The translations under genes and the position numbers were made by a program. Under the pieces are notes generated by a model that saw only the letters and a program-made list of their open reading frames with translations, was not told where the DNA came from and did no database searches. Shown here piece by piece: positions 1 to 5,329 of a stretch of DNA of 7,652 nucleotides. The first letter of the stretch is position 1, and each line of letters opens with the position of its first letter. This stretch comes from Rubrivivax sp. (GTDB taxonomy: Bacteria; Pseudomonadota; Gammaproteobacteria; Burkholderiales; Burkholderiaceae_C), in contig JAIXSD010000650.1 of the NCBI GenBank assembly GCA_027484885.1, positions 1 through 7,652 on the forward strand, read 5' to 3'.

Positions 1-2
1 AT

Positions 3-2615
3 GCCAGCAGCAATGTGGCCAGTTGCAACTTTGGCTCGCCCGATGGCCGTGTCTACGCCAGCCAGGCCGGCGCTTGCCGTATCACGGTCAGCAACAACGG
101 CAAGAGCGCTCAGGTCGAAGGGGTGGTGCAGGACTTCTCACCGACCCAGCTGTCCTTCATTCCCATTCCCGGCTATGCCAATGCAGTGGCGGTCAACACC
201 GACTTTGCTTTTGTGGCCGCCGGTTCTGCAGGCTTGCAAGTGGTCAACCTCAGCGCTGACCGGCGCAGCCCGTCCATCGTGGCGGCGCTCAATGTCGGCG
301 GCAATGCCAATGATGTGACTCTGGCCGGCAATATCGCCTACCTGGCCACTTCGGCCGGCCTGAAAGTGGTGAACGTGTCGCAGCCCACGGCGCCGCGTTT
401 GCTGGGGACTTTCTCGGGTGTGGGCAATGCCATGGCCGTCAAGGTCCGCGGCACCACAGCCTACGTGGCCGCAGGCAGCAGCCTGTACATCGTCAGCGTG
501 GCCAACCCAGGCGCCATGATTCAGGCCGGGGCGATCAATCTGGGCGGGACCGCCTGGAATCTCGAGTTGGACCCGACGCGTAATTTGGCCGCAGTGGCAG
601 CCGGTGGTGCCGGGCTCAAGTTGGTGGACGTGAGCAACCTCTCAGCGCCAGTGCTGCGTGGTACTGCAGTGACGGGCGAAGCCCGCGGCGTAGCCCTGCG
701 TGGCAATGCGGCCTTCGTGGCCGACTATGCGAACAGCATGACTTCGGTGGACATCAGCAATCTCGCCGCTCCGGTGGTGCGCTCGCGCACGCCGCAGAAC
801 CTGGGCGGTTTGCTGAACAACGTGGTGCTGTCGGGCAACTTTGCGCTGGGTGCCGACGTCTACTTCGTCAACGGAGTGCCCATTGTGGACATCTCGAACC
901 CGCAGGCCCTGGCGCCTCGTGCCATCCTCAATTTCACCGCCCGAGACGACAACGGCACCAATATCGCGGTGGACGACAGCTTCATCTACCTCGTCGGTGA
1001 TCGCGGTGGTTCCGCACGCGGAGGCAGCAGCGGTGACAGCCGCCTCTACATCGGCCAGTACCAGCCGAGGGTTGACTTGGCAGGGGTGCCGCCCACGGCA
1101 GCCATCACGTCGCCGTCCCCGGGCAGCTTGGTCTATGAGGGCGCGCCTTTGACGGTGGCGGTGGATGCGCAAGACGACATCACGGTCACGGCGGTGCGCT
1201 TCAGCGTCGATGACCAGACCGTCTTCACCAGCACCAGCGCCCCTTACCAGTACACCCTGACGGTGCCGACTGGGGTCAACAGCCTGACTCTGGGTGCGGT
1301 CGCGCGCGACCTCGGTGGCAATGAGGGCAGCGCGCCTTCAGTGCAAGTGCAGGTGGCGCCCGACCCTCTGACCCGCGTGATTGGCCAGGTCCTGGATGTG
1401 CAAGGCCTGCCGGTACCAGGTGCACGGGTTACCGCGCCCGGCGGGCGAACCGCCAACACCGATGCCGATGGCCGCTTCCAGATCATCGGTGTGCCCACTG
1501 TGCTGGGCAGTCTGATCATCCAGGCTGAGTTCACGCCTGCCACAGGCCTGCCGCGCCAGGGTTCCTCTCAGGCCATCGCGCCGGTGGTGGCCGGCACCAC
1601 CGATGTGGGCGCCATCACCCTGATCGAAGCCAGGTTCGAGACCAATTACGGTACTTTGTGGACCACCTGCGACGATTGCAACACCGCTCGCACCTTGCCC
1701 TTCACCTTCCCCTTTTACGGCGTCAATCAAACGGTCGCGTATGTGGGTTCGAACGGCTACATCACCTTCGATTCGGGTGACAACACCTACACCGAAGATG
1801 TGCCCGCCTTCAGCAATCGCAAGCGCATTTCAGCCTTCTTCGATGATCTGATCGGCGGCGGCGGGGTCTTGATCAATGATCAGCTGCCGGATCGCTTTGT
1901 CGTGACCTACGACCGCACGCGTCACTACAGTCAGGGTGGCAGCAACACGCTGCAGATTCAGCTGTTCCGCGACGGCCGCATCATCTTTGCTTACCAGGGC
2001 CTCACCGCGCTGAACACCGGTGCCATCACCGGACTGACGCCGGGGCCGAACTCGCCCTTCCAGCAGGTCGATTTCAGTGCCACCCCGAGCCTTGAGATCC
2101 CGGCCGGCACGGCGGTGTATGAGTACTTCACCACGACCAGCTTGTTCGACTTGGACCGCGCCTTCATCGTTTTCACCCCCACGGCACAAGGCGGCTATCG
2201 CGTCAACACCATACTGCCGGCTGCACCTGCATTGGCTTCCACCCTGAACGGTGGCGCCGCAGCGCAGGCAGCGCTCACGGTGAGTGCGCCCACGCAGCTG
2301 CGTGCCAGCAGTGTGGCCAGTGTCGGTTCTGCGCGTCCTGCGGCGGCGCGGGTGTTGGCGGCCTCGGACCTCGCCAACGCCGAGGTGCGCGTGTACTCCT
2401 CGACCTTGCCCAGCTACCGCGGCATGACCAACACCGACCCGCAGGGCCGCTTCTCCCTCTCCGGCGTGCCGGCGGGCGGATTGATGGTGGAGGTCTGGCG
2501 CCAGGGCGTTCTGCTGGCGCGCGGCAGCAGCACGGCCAACGCCGGCTCCTTGAATCAGGCGCAGCTGTTGAATGTCGAACTGGTTTCGCCAGACGTCCTG
2601 CCCAAGAGCAATTAA
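3..2615 (+). CDS. LVIVD-repeat beta-propeller protein with Ig-like, carboxypeptidase-regulatory-like and nidogen-like domains (5' partial)
   Basis: The frame is open to the left edge, so the true start, and probably a signal peptide, lie outside. GTG at 15 is only an internal codon. The visible 870 residues begin in the end of an Ig-like strand (CRITVSNN...VVQDFSP). About six LVIVD-type blades follow (nt ~165-1050), with recurring 'GLQVVNLS', 'GLKVVNVS', 'GLKLVDVS' and 'VPIVDISN' cores. Next come an Ig-like domain (~1086-1365), a carboxypeptidase-regulatory-like beta-sandwich with 'TDADGRF' (~1374-1630), a nidogen-like region with 'VGSNGYITF' and 'ISAFFDDL' (~1632-2210), an Ala-rich linker, and a second beta-sandwich with 'TDPQGRFSLSGVP' (~2360-2600). 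A CxxC pair (C codons at 1668 and 1677) opens the nidogen-like part. Such architectures are typical of extracellular or outer-surface proteins. No catalytic site, sorting tail or membrane segment is visible at the C-terminus. The domain calls are from motif recognition; an adhesion or scaffold role is inference. Confidence 0.85.
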   Translation, partial: ASSNVASCNFGSPDGRVYASQAGACRITVSNNGKSAQVEGVVQDFSPTQLSFIPIPGYANAVAVNTDFAFVAAGSAGLQVVNLSADRRSPSIVAALNVGGNANDVTLAGNIAYLATSAGLKVVNVSQPTAPRLLGTFSGVGNAMAVKVRGTTAYVAAGSSLYIVSVANPGAMIQAGAINLGGTAWNLELDPTRNLAAVAAGGAGLKLVDVSNLSAPVLRGTAVTGEARGVALRGNAAFVADYANSMTSVDISNLAAPVVRSRTPQNLGGLLNNVVLSGNFALGADVYFVNGVPIVDISNPQALAPRAILNFTARDDNGTNIAVDDSFIYLVGDRGGSARGGSSGDSRLYIGQYQPRVDLAGVPPTAAITSPSPGSLVYEGAPLTVAVDAQDDITVTAVRFSVDDQTVFTSTSAPYQYTLTVPTGVNSLTLGAVARDLGGNEGSAPSVQVQVAPDPLTRVIGQVLDVQGLPVPGARVTAPGGRTANTDADGRFQIIGVPTVLGSLIIQAEFTPATGLPRQGSSQAIAPVVAGTTDVGAITLIEARFETNYGTLWTTCDDCNTARTLPFTFPFYGVNQTVAYVGSNGYITFDSGDNTYTEDVPAFSNRKRISAFFDDLIGGGGVLINDQLPDRFVVTYDRTRHYSQGGSNTLQIQLFRDGRIIFAYQGLTALNTGAITGLTPGPNSPFQQVDFSATPSLEIPAGTAVYEYFTTTSLFDLDRAFIVFTPTAQGGYRVNTILPAAPALASTLNGGAAAQAALTVSAPTQLRASSVASVGSARPAAARVLAASDLANAEVRVYSSTLPSYRGMTNTDPQGRFSLSGVPAGGLMVEVWRQGVLLARGSSTANAGSLNQAQLLNVELVSPDVLPKSN

Positions 2616-2622
2616 TCCGGAG

Positions 2623-2659
2623 GAAGCTCGCGCTGCCGCTGTTGTGCCGTGCGAGCTTC
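2623..2659 (+). terminator. Inverted repeat between the LVIVD gene and the cytochrome gene; possible terminator or mRNA-end hairpin
   Basis: GAAGCTCGC (2623-2631) and GCGAGCTTC (2651-2659) are perfect 9-bp arms around a 19-nt loop, starting 8 bases after the TAA of the upstream gene. No T-run follows the second arm, so it is not a textbook intrinsic terminator. It could be a weak terminator, an attenuator reducing read-through into the cytochrome gene, or a 3'-end stabilising hairpin. The repeat is seen directly; its function is inferred. Confidence 0.4.
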
Positions 2660-2690
2660 GGCTCACTGAGAAAGCGAATTCAAGGCTTTT

Positions 2691-4292
2691 ATGAAGCGTT
2701 TTCGTACACGTCCATGGCTGTTGCCGGTTTCGATCTTGGCCCTTTGCTCCCTGGCTTGGGGGGCCGTCGGTCTGATCGATGCCTCCCGCTTGCAATCCGG
2801 CATCGGCAATGAGCTTGGCTTGGCCGAGCATCTGCAAGACGACGAGGAATTCAAGATCTCACTGCCCGCGCTTTTGGAGCATGGCCGGCGCGTGTTCTCC
2901 GCCAACTGGACCACAGAGGAGGGTGGCGGGCGCCCTCGCACCAAGGGCAATGGGCGGGGCCTGTCAGACCCAACGCTCAGCCTGACCGGAGCCCGCGGCT
3001 TCAATCGCATCTCCGGGCCCGATGCCAATTCCTGCATGGGCTGCCACAACCAGCCCTACGGCGTGGCGGGTGGCAGTGGTGATTTCGTCACCAACGTCTT
3101 CGTCTTGGGCCAGCGCTTCGATGCGGTGACTTTTGACCGCAACGACACCACGCCAACCCGCGGCGCCCTGGATGAGAAAGGCGAGCCCGTCACGCTGTCC
3201 AGTGTGGGCAACTCCCGCCACACGCCGGGCCTGTTTGGCTCGGGCTATGTGGAAATGCTGGCGCGGGAGATGACCACCGATCTGCAGCGCATCCGCGACA
3301 GCATGAAGCGCGGCGAGACCCGTTTGCTGATCAGCAAGGGTGTCAACTTCGGCCGCCTGACGCGCAAGGAGGACGGGTTGTGGGATGTGCGCGAGGTTCA
3401 AGGCTTGCCGCGCCTGAGCCTGATCACTGCCACGCCGCTGGATCCACCGACCCTGGTGATTCGGCCCTGGCATCAGGCGGGCAACTCGGTCTCGCTGCGT
3501 GACTTCACCAACACCTCTTTCAACCACCACCATGGCATCCAGACCATCGAGCGTTTTGGTGCCAATACCGATCCGGATGGCGATGGTTTCAGCAATGAGC
3601 TGACCCGTGCGGATGTCACCGCGGCCACCTTGTTCCAGGCGGTGATGGCGGTGCCGGGCCAGGTCATCCCGAACAAACCGGAGATCGAGCAGGCCATCGC
3701 CCGGGGCCAGGCCCTGTTCAACAATCAGTTTGCCTGTGCGTCCTGCCACACGCCCAGCTTGCCTTTGAGTCGGCAGAGCTGGACTTTTGTGGAGCCCGGC
3801 CCTTTCAACCCGCCCGGCAATATGAAGGCAGGCGATGCCAAGTCAGTTCGCGTGGCCTTGAATGACGACAGCCTGCCGCAACCGCGTCTCAAACCGGCCC
3901 ATCCTCAAGACGATGTGCTGTGGGTGCCGGCCTACACCGACCTGAAGCTGCACGACATTTCCGATCCCAATGACGAGATGGTGCAAGAAAGCCTGGACAT
4001 GAACTGGCCCGTGTGGGCGCCCAAGTTCCTCGGTGGCAATCGGCGTTTCCTCACGCGGCGCCTTTGGGGCGTGGCCAATTCAGGGCCTTACTTCCATCAC
4101 GGCCTCTACACCACCATGCGTCAGGCGGTGATGGGGCATGCGGGTGAAGCCCTGGCCTCGCGGCAGGCTTTTCAGGCGGCCTCCAAGGTCGATCAGGACG
4201 CCTTGATCGAGTTCCTGAAATCGCTCCAGGTGCTGCCGCCCGGCACGAAAGAGCTGATCGTGGACGAGCAGTTCCAGGCCAAGCGGCGCTGA
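2691..4292 (+). CDS. Secreted di-haem c-type cytochrome, cytochrome c peroxidase/MauG/DUF1111 (di-haem oxidoreductase) superfamily
   Basis: This 533-residue protein has a basic N-terminus (MKRFRTR), a hydrophobic stretch and an AWGA-type signal-peptidase site near residues 22-25, so it should be exported and matured in the periplasm. There are two c-type haem motifs: C115-M-G-C118-H119 and C349-A-S-C352-H353. Between them lie an 'FNHHHG' segment (H279-H281) followed by 'ERFG', and an acidic, calcium-loop-like 'DPDGDGFSNE' (D294-E303). The C-terminus has 'LWGVANSGPYFHHG' (H469, H470) and 'MGHAGEA' (H483), resembling the C-terminal haem-pocket region of the superfamily, and ends in the usual 'DALIEFLKSL'. 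It is longer than classical cytochrome c peroxidases (about 330 residues) and nearer the DUF1111 class. A weak ribosome site (CAAGG, 2681-2685) precedes the ATG. It lies 75 bp after the LVIVD gene and may be co-transcribed. The electron donor and substrate are unknown; a peroxidase or a protein-modifying (MauG-like) activity are both possible. Confidence 0.85.
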   Translation: MKRFRTRPWLLPVSILALCSLAWGAVGLIDASRLQSGIGNELGLAEHLQDDEEFKISLPALLEHGRRVFSANWTTEEGGGRPRTKGNGRGLSDPTLSLTGARGFNRISGPDANSCMGCHNQPYGVAGGSGDFVTNVFVLGQRFDAVTFDRNDTTPTRGALDEKGEPVTLSSVGNSRHTPGLFGSGYVEMLAREMTTDLQRIRDSMKRGETRLLISKGVNFGRLTRKEDGLWDVREVQGLPRLSLITATPLDPPTLVIRPWHQAGNSVSLRDFTNTSFNHHHGIQTIERFGANTDPDGDGFSNELTRADVTAATLFQAVMAVPGQVIPNKPEIEQAIARGQALFNNQFACASCHTPSLPLSRQSWTFVEPGPFNPPGNMKAGDAKSVRVALNDDSLPQPRLKPAHPQDDVLWVPAYTDLKLHDISDPNDEMVQESLDMNWPVWAPKFLGGNRRFLTRRLWGVANSGPYFHHGLYTTMRQAVMGHAGEALASRQAFQAASKVDQDALIEFLKSLQVLPPGTKELIVDEQFQAKRR

Positions 4293-4355
4293 GTTTGTTG
4301 GGGGGCGTCGTACCGGCGGGATCTGGCTTGGCGCTGCAGCCTTTCGTCCTTGGCT

Positions 4356-5138
4356 TCAGCCGGCCCCCAGCACCGGAAACCGCCTCAGCCCCTGCAGATC
4401 GAGCACCCGCAGGCCGCCGTATTCGATGCGGATCAGGCCATGGCCTGCCAAGGTGTGCAGGGCCAGGTTGACGCGCTGGCGGGAAAGGCCGACCAAGTAG
4501 CCTAGCTCTTGCTGGGTGATGCGCAGCAGGCTGCCCACGCCGGGGTAGAGCTGGGGGTGGAAGAGGGCGGCGAGGTTGCGGGCGACGCGCAGCTCGGGGT
4601 CGCTGATGCGGTCGATTTCGCGCGCGGCAATGAACTGGCCCAGGCGCTCGTTCAGCTGGTTGAGCATGAAGCGGTTGAAGGGGATGCTGTCCTCCAGCAA
4701 GTCATGAAACGCTTCGATCGGCAGGCCGGCCACCACGCTGCGCCGCAGGGCCTGGATGTTGTAGCGGTAGCTCTCGCGCTTGAGCAAGGTGCCCTCGCCA
4801 AACCAGCCGCCCGGCGGCACGCCGGTGAAGGTGATGGCCTGGCCGCTGGAGTCGTCGTTGCTCATCTTGAGCAGGCCGTCGACCACGCCGAACCAGAAGG
4901 TCGCCGGCCGGCCGATGCGGCAGACGCGCTCGCCCACATCGGCCTCGGCCACTTGCAGCTGCTGCACGGCACGCTCGCGCTGCGCTTCATCCAGCAGATT
5001 CAGCCAAGGGATGGCCGCCAGCTCGGCGGCCGTGGCCGGGCGGGCGCGTTGGCGCAAGGGGATGCTGGGTGCGTTACTGCTGATGCTGCTGTGGTTGGCG
5101 CCGTTGCCGGCGGCGCGGGACCCTGACGCTGAGTTCAT
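4356..5138 (-). CDS. Crp/Fnr-family transcriptional regulator
   Basis: From ATG at 5138 this is a 260-residue protein. It has a low-complexity N-terminal ~30 residues, a cyclic-nucleotide-binding-like beta-barrel (about 45-145, with 'GGWFGEGTLLKRES' at 110-123), a dimerisation helix (about 150-175) and a C-terminal winged helix-turn-helix (about 205-247). The recognition helix reads S219-R-Q-R-V-N-L225. The frame extends to an ATG at 5246. That extension is Cys/Gly-rich and unlike the family, and it would run across the palindrome at 5218-5235, so 5138 is preferred; the ribosome site there is weak. The barrel lacks the Arg-Ser pair that contacts cAMP in CRP (here RYN), and there is one Cys (C73), so neither cAMP nor an FNR-type iron-sulphur cluster is supported. 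It is divergent from the ligase/ABC operon and is the obvious candidate to control it. The ligand is unknown. It converges with the cytochrome gene across 63 bp with no clear terminator. Confidence 0.9.
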   Translation of the reverse strand: MNSASGSRAAGNGANHSSISSNAPSIPLRQRARPATAAELAAIPWLNLLDEAQRERAVQQLQVAEADVGERVCRIGRPATFWFGVVDGLLKMSNDDSSGQAITFTGVPPGGWFGEGTLLKRESYRYNIQALRRSVVAGLPIEAFHDLLEDSIPFNRFMLNQLNERLGQFIAAREIDRISDPELRVARNLAALFHPQLYPGVGSLLRITQQELGYLVGLSRQRVNLALHTLAGHGLIRIEYGGLRVLDLQGLRRFPVLGAG

Positions 5139-5217
5139 ACGGCAGTGTCCACCGCCCAAGATGACGCAGCGCTTACAGGCCACCCCCGGGAAAGTACCGG
5201 CGGGGGAGTCCCTTGAA

Positions 5218-5235
5218 TTGTCGTTACAACGACAA
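5218..5235. promoter_or_regulatory. Palindromic Crp/Fnr-type operator (TGTCG-N6-CGACA)
   Basis: TTGTCGTT-AC-AACGACAA has perfect 8-bp arms around a 2-nt centre (axis between 5226 and 5227). Read as half-sites it is TGTCG-N6-CGACA, the spacing of the CRP site (TGTGA-N6-TCACA) with the C and G of the CooA-type site (TGTCA-N6-CGACA). It lies in the 191-bp divergent region between the regulator and the ligase. The sequence and symmetry are observed; binding by the adjacent regulator is inferred. Confidence 0.7.
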
Positions 5236-5256
5236 CACAGCGTCAAAGTGACGGCC

Positions 5257-5262
5257 TACCAT
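5257..5262 (+). promoter_or_regulatory. Candidate -10 element of the ligase/ABC operon promoter
   Basis: TACCAT matches four of six bases of the TATAAT consensus. A start point about 7 bases downstream (near 5268-5269) places the palindrome axis at about -42. That is the class II Crp/Fnr activator position, which overlaps the -35 region and explains why no good -35 hexamer is seen. This would leave a ~60-nt leader before the GTG at 5330. It is a prediction from geometry only. Confidence 0.35.
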
Positions 5263-5317
5263 GCAGGCAACAGATGTCGGCAGCCCCCGCTTCTTGCGGG
5301 ACTTGCATGCACGACAC

Positions 5318-5322
5318 AGGAG
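5318..5322 (+). promoter_or_regulatory. Ribosome binding site that sets the ligase start at GTG 5330
   Basis: AGGAG is followed by a 7-nt spacer and then GTG at 5330. It is the strongest Shine-Dalgarno match in the intergenic region. The upstream in-frame ATG at 5261 has no comparable site and would lie upstream of the inferred transcription start. Confidence 0.75.
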
Positions 5323-5329
5323 ACAACAC

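Noticed and set aside
2739..2749. Possible lipobox (L-A-L-C19) in the cytochrome signal peptide
   Set aside because: The residue before Cys is Leu, not Gly/Ala/Ser, and a standard signal-peptidase site lies just downstream.
1830..2837. Long open frame on the - strand (335 codons) opposite the LVIVD gene
   Set aside because: It is a high-GC antisense shadow: Arg/Gly/His-rich, no recognisable motif, and it overlaps two well-supported genes.
4300..4368. GGGGGGC...GGCCCCC pairing across the convergent gap as a bidirectional terminator
   Set aside because: The loop exceeds 50 bases, one arm lies in the regulator's coding end, and there is no T-run on either side.
4509..5126. Open frame on the + strand opposite the regulator
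   Set aside because: It is an Ala/Gly/Val-rich antisense shadow of a clear Crp/Fnr protein, with no motif of its own.
5183..5206. CCCCCG...CGGGGG hairpin in the intergenic region
   Set aside because: The six-base all-GC arms are expected by chance in DNA of this composition. No T-run or riboswitch-like structure accompanies them.
5139..5246. N-terminal extension of the Crp/Fnr regulator to an ATG at 5246
   Set aside because: The added 36 residues are Cys/Gly-rich, unlike the family's N-terminus, and the coding region would cover the operator palindrome. The ATG at 5138 leaves a normal regulatory gap.
5261..5329. Upstream ATG start for the acyl-CoA ligase
   Set aside because: It has no ribosome site and overlaps the predicted -10 element. 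The AGGAG at 5318 with GTG 5330 is far better, and the protein then begins like its family.
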